Positions 34,774-46,500 of a stretch of 64,000 nucleotides of DNA are shown here, piece by piece. A program made the translations under genes and the position numbers. The DNA lies in contig NC_083507.1 in NCBI RefSeq assembly GCF_032362555.1, positions 6,513,001-6,577,000 of the forward strand. The letters run 5' to 3'. The DNA comes from Amyelois transitella. Lineage: Eukaryota; Arthropoda; Insecta; Lepidoptera; Pyralidae. Each line of letters begins with the position of its first letter. Within the stretch, counting starts at the first letter, position 1. The notes beneath the pieces were generated by a model. The model had not been told where the DNA came from. It saw only the letters and a list, made by a program, of their open reading frames with translations, and did not search any database.

Positions 34774-35028
34774 TGTAGCGGGAGCGATGATTCGGCTCGA
34801 CCGCCATCAAAGGGAAGATCTTCCGCCAGGCTAGGTGTTATGCCTGGGGAACCGCGGCTCCGACGATGTTGAGTCGGAGGTTGTATATATAGCTCCAATC
34901 CTTGAAATCTCTGAAATCGCGATTTGGGTTCTTCGCTGCTATTGGCTGAGCGCGTCGATTTCTTCGAGATGATTGACAGTTGTTGTGTGATTTGATGTTG
35001 TGACGAGTGGCGTAGAGATGTCGCCACA
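34774..35028 (-). repeat. 5' LTR of the TRIM-like element
   Basis: Identical to 34047-34301 except for one transition. Followed on the plus side by the AGAC target duplicate. Confidence 0.85.
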
Positions 35029-35577
35029 AGACTGTTTAACGACTTTTATTTTGTATTTACCGGTGAATTCTTATAACGTTACTGATGATTTTAGTTAACA
35101 GTAAAAGGTATTGATTATTAAGTTTCGTTACGACTGTTTTCGTTGATTTAATGACGGATTCGTCGTGAACATTTCTAATCGCCTCGTGTATCGTACAGTT
35201 GCGTACCGGTATATTTTATAAAACAATAGATTTTCATCTCACATAACTATTTATGAAGTTTATTGGTATCGCTATTCTTAACGTTAATTGGTAATGATGT
35301 GACGTAATTTAATATAGGTATATAACGTTTTAAAATAACATTACCGATATAACGCTGTCAGTCATAATTTTTCGAATATAACGTTATATACCTTTAGTGT
35401 TAATTTGGTAATGTTAACAAACCATGGACTTACTAAATTCCATGGACCTAATAATAATAAATTACGTCCATGTTAAGTTCTTTCTTTGCAACTAAATCAC
35501 AAAACAGTATTACCAACGTTATAAAAATATTCACAAGTTGGTTTTAAATTTCAGTGATTTAAATAATCACGTCCGAC

Positions 35578-35770
35578 GCTCTTACGGTGACGGAAGACAT
35601 CCTGAAGAAACCAGCACAACCAGGCAACTGGATGCGTAGGCATTATTCAATATGTGTAATACCTCTACAAATGTTACGAAGGTCAGACGGGAGTTGCTTG
35701 TCGTTTCGTGTAAAAAAAACCCTGAATTACTCCCTTTTATCATCTGTTATCCCTCTCGATTTACTATCTA
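35578..35770 (+). repeat. SINE S3 body fragment
   Basis: It shows cttacggtgacggaagacat, gaaaccagcacaaccaggca and ggtcagacgggagttgcttg, diverged from the S3 body at 20040-20180. The tRNA-like head is missing. Confidence 0.6.
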
Positions 35771-36174
35771 ATTTTGGATTGGGGTCAATAGGAAAACCCT
35801 AGAGAAAGAAAAAGAGGGTTGATAAGACAGTTATATGCCTTGTCGAGTTTCTTGAAGCGTCTGACCCACGATCCAGATATTATAGGTGCACCGCAGGCTC
35901 CTTTCCTTGGTTTGGTAGCGAAGAAAAAACATTAGGTAGGTAGGTACACTTTTAGGCGGTGGGTTTATACTTAGCAACCTGTTACTGTTTGAATCTTGAT
36001 TTCACCAAACGTGATCTTTCAATATTCTCGGGATTATTGTTGACTCCGTAAGGGATAAGAACGGTATGTAGGATGCCCATAGAACATATTTTTCGCAATA
36101 CCTGATTGTCCCATGCACATATGCATTAGGCAGCTATTGTGGTTTCAGGATTAAATATAGTATACCAAATAATA

Positions 36175-36335
36175 TTAGGGCTATTATCGTAAATGCGAAA
36201 GTAACTCTGTCTGTTACGGTTTCACGCCTAAACCACTAAACTGATTCTAATACGAACCACAAGGAAGAACACAAGTTGGCTTTTTTATTGCGTAAAAAGG
36301 GGTAAAGAGGTTAAAAAAGGGATGAATTATTGTCA
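36175..36335 (+). repeat. Dispersed repeat ('gcgaaagtaactctgtctgt')
   Basis: The run gcgaaagtaactctgtctgt followed by cctaaaccactaaactgatt is the typical sequence of a widespread lepidopteran non-LTR repeat end. It is truncated and non-coding. Confidence 0.5.
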
Positions 36336-37292
36336 GTGAACAGCTACTTTCCCATAAAAACCATGAACGTAGTTCTCGCCGCTAAAGAAAAATTCTGTCT
36401 GATCGTCCATTTTTTCGCCCATTTGAAAACTTTGACAATTAAACTAAGTAGGTGCTTACCATTAAAATCTTTATAATGACACGGAATAGGTACCTACTAG
36501 TTATGCGTATATCCATTTTGATAATATGTTGGTTTCAATGGAGTGAGAGACTAATGATTAAAAGATTAATTTCTACTGTTAATTTTTCCTGATCTTTAGT
36601 TCTTCTTTCCATAAGTACCTTAAATCTGTTGCAGGTAAATAAAAGAACATGTCGCATGTGCGTGATATTTTATTTCACTGAACCCGCTTTACAAGAAAAC
36701 ATTGCGCTGTTCAATGAATCCAAATTTTCAAATAACTATGTGACTAATGTGCTTTGTTTAGCTAAGTACATGCCTTTTTAAACACGTACCCTTTTATCAC
36801 ATAATTATAATAATCTAGGTACAAACGTTCAATAAACTATGTTGTATAAAAAATACAAAGCATGACCGTTTGTGTGTGTGCTTCTAAAATCAACCATTTT
36901 CCAGTCAGTGCATACATAATGATAATATTGTGTTATAATTACAATTAATCGTTGTAGTATTGCAACTAATAAAAATATTGGGAGTATTTGCAGATATTAT
37001 AGTAGTATCTACACTCGGTGATAAGTACCTACTCAATATGAGATCCCACAAAGCTACTATCAATGCGAAACCTTTTTAAGTTAGTGGATTTGATGAAAAT
37101 ATTTATAGCAATGGTTCAAAGGGGCATAACGTACCTATAGGTAAATGTTTTAAGCCTGTAAATTTTACAATATTGTAACATATATTTTATAACACATTTA
37201 ATCTCATCGCGATGAGCAAGCAAGGATATATACATACCCATAACAACCAGCTATAACAATAGCAACAAATCGGCCAAAAAAGAGGTTAGCAA

Positions 37293-37358
37293 AAAGAGGA
37301 TATTTAGAACGTTCTGGTTTAACAGTAGTGAAACCAGAACGTTCTAAATATCCTCTTT
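37293..37358. repeat. Perfect 28-bp inverted repeat with 10-base loop
   Basis: Arms 37293-37320 and 37331-37358 are exact reverse complements; the loop is aacagtagtg. Each arm contains the palindrome agaacgttct. No target duplication is visible at its ends, so a MITE cannot be shown; a small-RNA precursor is possible. Confidence 0.85.
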
Positions 37359-37897
37359 ATTGCAGACTTTAAATAATAAGGGCTTTATCTCATATGATGA
37401 TGTATATCAGAGCGTTACGTAAATAGTAGAATTCTGCTGTTTAAAGCAATCAGTAGGTAGTAGTAGTAGTAGATATATGGATATTCTACTTCAATGAACT
37501 TCGTCAACATCCATTATAAAACGATCTTTGCGTCTCTTCTGAAAATCTTAGCAAGTTTTAGGTACATTTCGGTGTGGATTTTGAGGACTTTATTTCAAGT
37601 GTAAAGTATAATAAAATCACAATAATGCACTCAGCAACATTTGTCATAGTCCGAGATTTGACGCATGCAAATTTATAAATTTGTTTTAGACCCTATAACA
37701 CGCAACATGCTTTAGCTCAATATTTTGTGAATAACAGAAATAGAACAAGTATATTTTAGTGTGATTAACCATAGAATTACTAAAGGTGATGACAATTACA
37801 CATAGATTAACATGTTACTGACCAAACATTGTTTCAGCTAGATTTTATCTTGAAATTCCTTAAATGTTATACCTAAGGGTTAAAGATCAGTGGGGAT

Positions 37898-37950
37898 ATT
37901 TACGAACTTTCATAAGGTATATTTACGAACTTTCATAAGGTATATTTACT
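37898..37950. repeat. 23-bp tandem duplication
   Basis: Unit atttacgaactttcataagg plus tat occurs twice exactly (37898-37920, 37921-37943), with the start of a third copy. Confidence 0.85.
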
Positions 37951-40900
37951 CGTACTTATCTCTTCTCACTTTCTTCCCTCGGTCCTGGTACGAGTCAGAG
38001 TTCTGATGGGAAGTTCAGATAAGACTCGTGCCCAAATAGTCAACATAGTGGCCGAGTCTTTGAGCTGATCTAAAATTGAGTTTGGCCGGCAACAGTATAA
38101 TTGTTTATACATTCTGTAAAACAAATATAGGTAATTAATAAAAAAAAAGGAACAAGCTTTTATAGTTACTTCTTAGTTGTTTTTTCGGTGAATTATTTGC
38201 CCTGTTTTTGCATCATGTAAGAATCTGTACTCATCTACACATAGAATACTTTATATAAGGTTCGGTTTAGAAATTCAGTGTCAATATATTCTTACATTGG
38301 CTTCATTTTGCTGTTTCCTACCTACAGAATGTATAAACAAGTATCTAGTTTACGTTTTGAAATAATAACGTGCGCTTCATTTTCAGCTTAACAATATAAA
38401 TTTCGATCACAGACAAAATTACATAATACGATGCACGCGTTTTTTTTTGCGCTTTTATGTTGTCGAAATATAAAATACTTAACTTATCTTTACGATATAT
38501 CTAATATAATAATTATAATCGTGAGATTATCCAAAGCTGAAACAACCAGTTTTCTGTGACTAACGTATTTCAAGGCAACAATTTTAAATGATTAAGCGAA
38601 CATTTTGTCGCAAGGTGGCGACTTACCGCTACTCTTATCAACTATAGTAGATTTCCCATTTTAAACGGCGTTGCCTACATACTAATATTATACAAGTCAC
38701 ATATAGGTAGCACAGATATGACTCCAGCTTTTTGTAGTCATATAAATATTTTCACGACAGACCAATAGTTTCCATTTAGGTACCTGTCCGTATCAATTCT
38801 AAGAATCAGTAGTATGAAAATAATAATTAATACATTTTTTGGCTTCTAAATTTCATTGAATTCTGACCGTTATTACCTAAATAAGGATATCTTATAAAAA
38901 TGATTTTCAATGGTAGAAAATATATGAAATAATGCATCATAATAAACAAAAACTTATGCAAAATAAACACATATTCTGCATTTATTGTTCTTTTAAAGCT
39001 TCATTACGTGCATTTTGAACTAAATCACTCCAATTTAAATGAAATTAACAGTTCCGATAAGTTTCAAAATAAAACCATTAAAAACACAGTGTATTAGTGC
39101 AGTCAATGTAACTGAATTTTCAGATTTAGACTCTATTTATTTTAATTTCATTCACAGACACATATATTGCAGGGCGGTACTACCTATATCTTAATATGTA
39201 CGTTTTATTATAAAGAAGATTTACCTTAATCTAGCTTAATTATTATCCATAAAACAATATACGTACACCCTGTGCGTAAGCGCTATAATAATAACTCTTA
39301 TGATCTTAACGCATGAATTCGAATGCGGATATTAGAAAAAAGATCATCCGAACTAAAACGAAATGACTGTTATATCGTTAATATTATCACTTTTATAAAT
39401 GATATATCGTTTATTATCAGGCAGTTATTTTTTCCAATGAGATAGCTCAAGAAAAAAAAAACATTTCAAGAGCAATAGTAAAGCTTTTTTTTATTAAAAA
39501 AAAACTGCCTTTGTGCATGTATATTGTATTTGTTTGTTGTAATAAGTAGTTTGTTCTTTTATATTTTACTGTACGTTTAATTTTTTAAATAATGTCTTAG
39601 CCGCAACTGATTCATTTGCATAGTGTTGCATAAATGAGTAAGATTTAAATAATTTTTTAGTAATACAATTTAAATTACTCCCGTTTTTACATTTTATGGC
39701 TCGTGATTAATTTAATGTAATCTCAATCTACCCTAAGGTTTGGCCTGGTTTGGTTGAATGTTAAAGTTAAATTTAATTATGTACCCATACATAGATAATC
39801 AATGATGTACGGAATGCGTTAATGATTTTAATCTAAGTAGTTATTTGCTAATTTCGAGATTCTACCTATCTAACAACACACCTAGGCTGACTTATTGTAG
39901 GTATACAAGGTAACAAGTATTTATCTATTCGATTCTCCGTCGTCAAGATGGAATAATAATAATAATTCATAATGTAAAGTACCTACTTACAAAGTAGTCT
40001 AAGCATTGTTTAGGTATTATACACACTGGTTTAAAAATATAGTATATAACCCTGAAATAAAAAATAATGGATTTTAATATTTTGATCGGCTACCTAGTGT
40101 ACAAACAAGATGAAACAAATATTTTAAATGTAGGCTGAATTTTAACTTACTTTAACACAACACGTAATAAATTTTCAATCATACAATAGTTACTTTTTCT
40201 TTTGTAGATAAGGTTCGAAGATGTGAATAATAGTTACAATTTCCTAGGTTTTAATGGGTTTCTACGACTACAAAAGCAAATATTAAATCTATAGTGCTTC
40301 TCGTAGTTGTAAAGTTAAAGCAAGCAACAATTTTAATGTCTAGATAGATTTGAGAACAATGCTTATCAGGGAATTGACTGTTTTACAAACATATCCTACG
40401 ATGCAATACATGCTAATATTTACAATTATTCGCGCTTAAAAAATATACTTTTAAATATAAAGTAATAAAATGTGCGATAGTTCTTGATACGACATACTCG
40501 TATATGTATTTGTCATGAAAATAATGTAAGTACTGTGTTATTGGTGTAGCCTCTACGGCGTAGGCTCTACGTCGTAGCACACTAGATTACGGTTTACAGC
40601 TTAGCATTCGTAGACATTGCTGACCGTGTGTTCTACTAGAACGTCAAATGGGTTTCCCAATTCTACAAGCGATCATATTGTTTTTCTTTTTAAAATTGTT
40701 TTAAAACTTTTCAACCTGTAATATTACATTTCTATTAGACCATAAATAAATAAAAGAATTATGAAGATTTAAGTAGAGTTCGATAATCTTTTTATCTCAA
40801 ATAAATTACCGTGGTATATACCGTCATAACAACTTGCAATTCAAACTGATTTTGTCTTTACAAATATAGAGCAATTTCATGTACTTCAAAACCTCAATTA

Positions 40901-41121
40901 CCCGTAAAGACATCACAGTGATATTGCATAATTAAGCCGTTTTAGGCACATTAAAATTAGTATGTTTAACAAAATTGGTATAAATAACAAAATACTTAAT
41001 TGAATAGAGTATGAATGTGTTAACAAGTTCTCCGAAACTCAACTGAAAAATAAAGGCACTGTTCTCCTTTTTGCATTTTATAGAGGTACATATTATATAT
41101 AGATAATTTTTGTATAATAAC

Positions 41122-41755
41122 CAGAGATCGGAATAGGTAGATTGACTTTATGTACTTGCATCATGAATTACCATAGAAAGCATAACATGGATACGCCTTT
41201 TTTCCGGGATTCCATTTCAGTACTTACGGGATTGAATTAAATATTATAAATTTATGGATTTTCAAACTCAATCAATTAATGGTAAAAAGTTAATCTCTTC
41301 AATTTATGGTATATATATCCTTTTCCTAATTTATTTGGAAACGCGCTGTGAGTATAGTTAAGTTTGTGATATCAAATAAAATATTTTTCTTTCTTTCTTT
41401 CTGTGTTTCCATATCTTGCATTCTTTTCTGCGTCTATTGCTACTAGTTGTACCATTCCAAAATTTTTTGCTATAGAAGGCCAGTCAATCATATTTATATG
41501 AAGTAAATGAAATGATGAAATTTTAAAAATTCTTACACTTACAGTAAACTACATTGTCCGCGGGTAACATAATTTACGTGAACGAAGTCGGGGGAAAACA
41601 GCTACCACTAATATATTCTTCATCCCACTTGTAAAAATTCGTGGAAAAATCTTAATAATTTACAAATCCCGCAATCCCGGAGGCATGTCCATATTAATAT
41701 AAACATTTCAGTTCATTGACCCCAATTCAATCTACCTATTCCGATCTTTGCTAAT
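41122..41755. repeat. Diverged inverted repeat pair
   Basis: agatcggaataggtagattg near 41126 is mirrored by caatctacctattccgatct near 41730. Inside, ccgggattcc...cgggattg (41206-41235) is mirrored by caaatcccgcaatcccgg (41664-41681). Two copies of one dispersed element in opposite orientation, or a fold-back element, would both fit. Confidence 0.55.
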
Positions 41756-42884
41756 AACATATACATATATTATTATATCATAGTGTGTTATTTTGTAGTA
41801 TAATGTAGAAATTATTTATATGTCCATAGTATAATATTATATTGATGTTATGTTTGATTGATATTTAATTTTACCTTTAGCAAAATAAAAATATTATTAT
41901 TTTTTTGTTTCACAAGAAGGTAATAAACATTAGTTCTATAGCACTATCTGCACGTCAATTAACAATAGAGTTGCTTTAGTAACTTAGACTATTAAGATAC
42001 CTCCTACAATATGGTGGGTTTCATTATTGCTTACAATGATATATTGGCGGAACTTACCTTAAATACACATAAATTAAATAATTTTGAGCCACAATTTAGT
42101 AAATCTTATGCATAAACAAACCAATTAATTTTATTACCGTTTTCGTCTCATTAAATTTTCTTAACCTTTTTTTAGCAAATTTTATATTTTCAAACGCGAA
42201 CCATCAACATGAAGTAGAAAATAGTTTGAGACAATATTTATATAGCTATGCTTATTTAAAGAATGCCGTATTGTAGGTATATACCTATGTGTTAAGTTTT
42301 CTTCATAAACGCACTTCCACAACGAGCATTTCAGTTGATTTTGACCATAGTAGTTAAAGACTTTACCTAGCTACTATGTGAAGGCAAGGAGCAAGGACGG
42401 GTAGAAGCGTTATTTATTTACTCTCTTCTGGAAATACAGTTCACGGTATTTACGTAGTCTCTCAGTCTTATAAACCTCATTATGAAACGGATGAGATTGA
42501 TCGTAAATCATAATCGATGGGTACGAAATTTGCATTCAGGATTACAATGAGAATTAATAACAAACGTGTATCGCGATAATTGTAATACTGCCAGATAGTG
42601 CTATCGTAATTATATAATTATACGTAATCGATTCAAAAACGGCTCACATTAAAAGCCTGTAAATTACATAAAATTAAAGCACCCAATATATCCATCACTT
42701 ATTGCGTTTCGAAACACTCGAGTTTGGTACACGATAGGTACATCGAATCCTAGTTTACAACATTCTTACCGGTCCGGCTCGCTGGACTTCTAGTTTACTA
42801 AAGCGCTCGTACGAGAAATATTATATAACAAATGGACTCGGCACTGGCGGAGCGGTCAGCCCACTCGCTAGGACGTTAATTTAG

Positions 42885-43145
42885 GCATTAACTGAAGTAC
42901 AAAATTGGTCCATGTGTGGGGTGTAGCCGCGTCAGAGGAAGCTCCGGGCGTCGTCGTGCCTGGAGCGCGCGGTGCGCACACGCCGGCAGAAGTGGAAGCG
43001 CGCGCGCGCCGTCCCCGGCGGGCACGGGCGCGTGCAGCCGGGCAGCGCCGCGTCGGGCCCCGCCAGCGAGCCGCACGAGGCGGACTCAGCGAGCGAGCGC
43101 GTCGAGGGCCGGGAGCGGAGAGCGCTCGTCTCGCCTGCCTCACAC
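42885..43145 (-). other. Very GC-rich block, possible extra 3' exon of sei
   Basis: About 230 bases of strongly GC-rich DNA stand out from AT-rich flanks, as the coding exons of sei do. Minus-strand AG sites near 43132-43150 could join it to the donor-like acag/gtatcc inside the last sei exon (at 43532-43533), where the upstream phase is 2. Three acceptors give three different frames, one of them (SVRQARRALSAPG...) open for about 90 codons. The best-looking peptide frame (RSLAESASCGSLAGPD) does not fit the phase. It may instead be a CpG-rich regulatory block. Confidence 0.3.
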
Positions 43146-43520
43146 TACCTGTTACCAGAGAATTAAATAAATATTATCTTTGATTTAATTGTAATAAAAC
43201 AGTTTAATAGTACCTACTAATGCTTAAATACCGGATGCGGTTGACGTTAAATGTTGTATAGTTAGTGAAAAAATAAATACAATGTAGGTATGATGAATAT
43301 ATTAGACACCTTTAAGAATTTATTTAAACTTCATTGCACAAAATACAAATGTATAGCACAATTGGCGGACTTAATGCTAGAAGCATTATCAGTATCAGTA
43401 TTATCAGTCAACAATTGGGTATTAAATTGTTGTTTTGAGGTAATCATCGCATTGAAAAAACCCGCTTTGAATAGTATGGATCAAGTACATAATATTATTT
43501 TAAGTATTTTTAAGTTTTGG

Positions 43521-46500
43521 TTACGGATACCTGTAGAAAGAGTGCGAGTGCGGAGGAGGCGGCAGGGCCGGCGGCACGGGCGCGTGGGGCTCCGAGGCGG
43601 AGCGCTGGACGCCGGGCGTGCGCTCCACGCGCTCTCGTCCGTACCGCGCCGCACCTCGCTCCCGGTCGCCGTTCCAACTCCATTCCCAATGATTCTGTTC
43701 AGTTAGATGAAATTGAACGCTCTCCAATAATAATCTCTTGGTTTAATATCTCAATTGCAATATTAGTAGTATGTTATTCTCAGTTTTATGACATTAACAG
43801 TTTAAAGAGGTTTCGTATAGCAATTACCTCATTCGTTTGAGGAACAGATAACGAGGCTTTTGGCATAGATTGCGATGGCGTGTGAGTAGGTTGCGAGTTA
43901 TGGTGATTTGGTTCGCGAGCTTGCAGCAGCTGTAGGATGCGTCGCACGTCTGCCGTCAACCCACTTTCTAGGACCGCCACACGTCTGCTTAGCTCCTCTA
44001 GCCTCGTTAGCACAGTGGCCACTGATGCCGCCGTCGCAGCTGAACCCACGTTTTGGTACTGTGGTGAAATACTATCCTGTAAGTAAAACAGGAATACGTA
44101 AAATCTGTTGTTGTAGATTGAAGGTAACATAATAATTTCTTAATTATTTATTAATATCAATATGTGCAATAGCGTTAGGAGGAGGGGATTTATGACAATT
44201 TTTTCTATGACTACGACCAGCATTACAGCTTTAGCAGCTGACATGGTAATATGTGACATCGACTTAGTACGGTGGCAAATTCTCAGTAGAGTATAGGTAA
44301 TACATACCACTGCAGCATTTTGAGCCTTTTCCGAATGAAAAGACAAAGCAGCAGGCCGGCCGGTTTGATGGAGATTCACAGCGGAATGTGGAGCGGAGCG
44401 GGATGACGGGGTTCGTGCCGCGCACGTTGGCGCTGCGGGCGCGAGGATGTCATCACACGAGACGTGGACGGGAGCAGGCGGCGCGGCGGGAGGACTAGGA
44501 GAGGCATTGGTGTAATAGGAGCTGGGATTGGTACTGAGGCTTGAAACGGGTAGGGTGGCGCTGTGGGCGGGCGTGCTGACAGCTGGCTCGCCGGCCGCAG
44601 CTGCCCCCGTGAGCGGCGACGTGTCGTTCAGGGGCCCCACCGACGACTGCCGCCGCACCGCACCGCGACCTCTGTACGTTTGTGGTGTTGATTGCGCTGA
44701 AATTTGTACACATTTAACATCGATTGCCTTTTGCACAGTGTGAATGAAAGATTGTAGATGTATGTACTTTAAAACATAGTATTAAATAAATGTTAGTTGT
44801 TCTTTAAAAATATTTTGATTAGGCAGATTTTTATAAGTTTGTCACATAGTTTAAGGTGGTATTCCATACTTTTGATTTTATGATTTTTCTAAATATCTTT
44901 TTGAATAAACTATTGGTGCTCATACCTACATATTTGTAATTTACAAATTTACAGATAATTTTATGGGAATTTTACAATGTTTTTAGTCCGAAGTTAAATT
45001 ATGAATCAAAACATGCACTAGGATTGTTAATGCATACTTACAGTACTTGTTGTGCAGCGGCTGGTGTGTTTTATGATGGTAGAGGTCTGGGAAGCTCCGT
45101 TTTAGTTGCGCTAGCATGCCTGCACACAAGGGCCGCGCTCAGAGCGGGCGGCGGGGGCGGCGGGGCGGGGGACGATGCGGTTACACCACGAAAATTATAT
45201 TGAAAACCAAGGAGGTTTTATGTCAGTTGATTGAATATGGCATCATATTTATGAGCGTGGCAAACACTCGCACGGTCCTCCACCCCACACCCGCTTCACC
45301 ATCAACAGGAGTAAATAATTAAATAAAAAATTGGTACTTCAACAAGAAGCATACTCATGCTGCTTTAATAAAACAAAATTTTACCCAATTTTGAGACCTA
45401 TAGCAAAATTAATTTACCTTCAGAGTTTAGGTTATGTCTTTCTTTTGTTACCTTAAGTAAGATATAGTTGAAAGTATATTGAAGATAATAAAAACTTAAA
45501 AGAAGAAAAAAATTAAAGTTTAATATTGACCATAAATTTATTGGTTAACTGTAAGTAACTTTGTATTTGTTTTAAAATCAGCCTTAAAATCAGAAATTAA
45601 TAAACGAATAAAAGTGATAGTCATGGTTAAGGGTTCTGAATAAAAAGGGGATTATACATATGCGGCTCCATTCAGTTTCTATGTGTACTTTCTACTCTAT
45701 AAAAATATTTAAAAAATATAAGACAACACCCATGTCCTGTATCGGCAGTTGTGTGATACTTTATGATAAAAAGTACACTAATAATAAAACTTTTTATAGT
45801 AAAATAGTAATGAACTATAATAAAAACGGTTAAAAAATTTTAAAGTAAATATTCATTTGGTGAAATTAAATTAATATTTAGTTCTAAAATTTTTTAACCG
45901 TTTTTATTATAGTTCATATTGTAAGTTATAGTTTGTCAAGGGATTAATAATTTCCACTTTACGAGGAGAACAAATTTATCTGTTTTCATTCATATTACAC
46001 AAGTTTTGAGGCTGGCATATTAATCTCGCACTGTACATGGGTGCTATCGTGAACGGTTGGTTTTAAAACTGAAAGATGAATAACGAACTGACATTCCTTT
46101 GCATCGAGAGTGCTATATTTACCCGTGATTGAGTTGAGCGTAGTGGATCGTTGTTTGCTGAAGTTGAAATTGAGGGGTGTCACGTCTTGACCGGCCTTGT
46201 CGGTGGAAAACTCAAGGATCCCACGGCTCGCTGGAGATTCGGTGTCATCGTCGCTACACTGAGAGTCCTGCAATTCAAATCAATTAACGGAAGATATGTA
46301 TAACAATGTTTTGACATAAATACAGAGATAAGACTTAGTGTGTATTCGAATTATAGTTCTGAGTTACGTCGCAGCTTTTGAGTATTCAACGTTGCAGTCA
46401 AGTCTTTGGAATCTAATTTATTAAACGTCGCCATTTAGTTACAAGTTTTGTAGCTGGGGACATATTATTATCAGGGAATTGTTTGCCATTTCCACTTACT

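Larger units (their letters stand above)
34047..35028 (-). mobile_element. TRIM-like non-autonomous LTR retrotransposon (982 bp)
   Basis: Two 255-bp direct repeats (34047-34301 and 34774-35028) differ at one base only (c/t at 34080 and 34807) and flank 472 bp of non-coding DNA. LTRs start TG and end CA. A 4-bp duplication AGAC flanks the element (34043-34046 and 35029-35032). Read on the minus strand, a primer binding site TGGTGACCCCGAAGTG begins one base after the 5' LTR; it resembles the tRNA-Trp complement used by CsRn1-type Gypsy elements and some retroviruses, with one mismatch. A polypurine run (ttgggggggag) precedes the 3' LTR. No gag or pol is present, so it must depend on a partner element. 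Near-identical LTRs imply a young insertion. Confidence 0.88.
35771..42867. other. Gene-poor intergenic DNA
   Basis: About 7 kb of AT-rich DNA. No open frame above 60 codons was credible, and no conserved domain or splice-linked exon pair was recognised. It contains the repeat at 36175, the perfect hairpin at 37293, the 23-bp tandem repeat at 37898, short agt and tttc microsatellites (37455-37475, 41384-41402), the palindromic motif at 40549 and an inverted repeat pair at 41122-41755. Confidence 0.5.

Noticed and set aside
34040-34810. 256-codon open frame on the minus strand, the longest in the window
   Set aside because: It runs through the 3' LTR, the interior and part of the 5' LTR of the TRIM-like element, has no recognisable domain, and the same LTR also yields a second near-identical frame at 34767-35027. 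It is a chance frame in GC-rich non-coding element DNA.
42905-43183. Plus-strand frames of 64-92 codons in the GC-rich block
   Set aside because: Three overlapping Arg/Ala-rich frames appear on both strands simply because stops are rare in GC-rich DNA; none has a motif.
45995-46273. 92-codon frame starting MQDSQCSDD as an independent small gene
   Set aside because: Its first part is sei exon 13 with a proper acceptor and a phase-1 donor leading to exon 14; the start Met lies in the intron.
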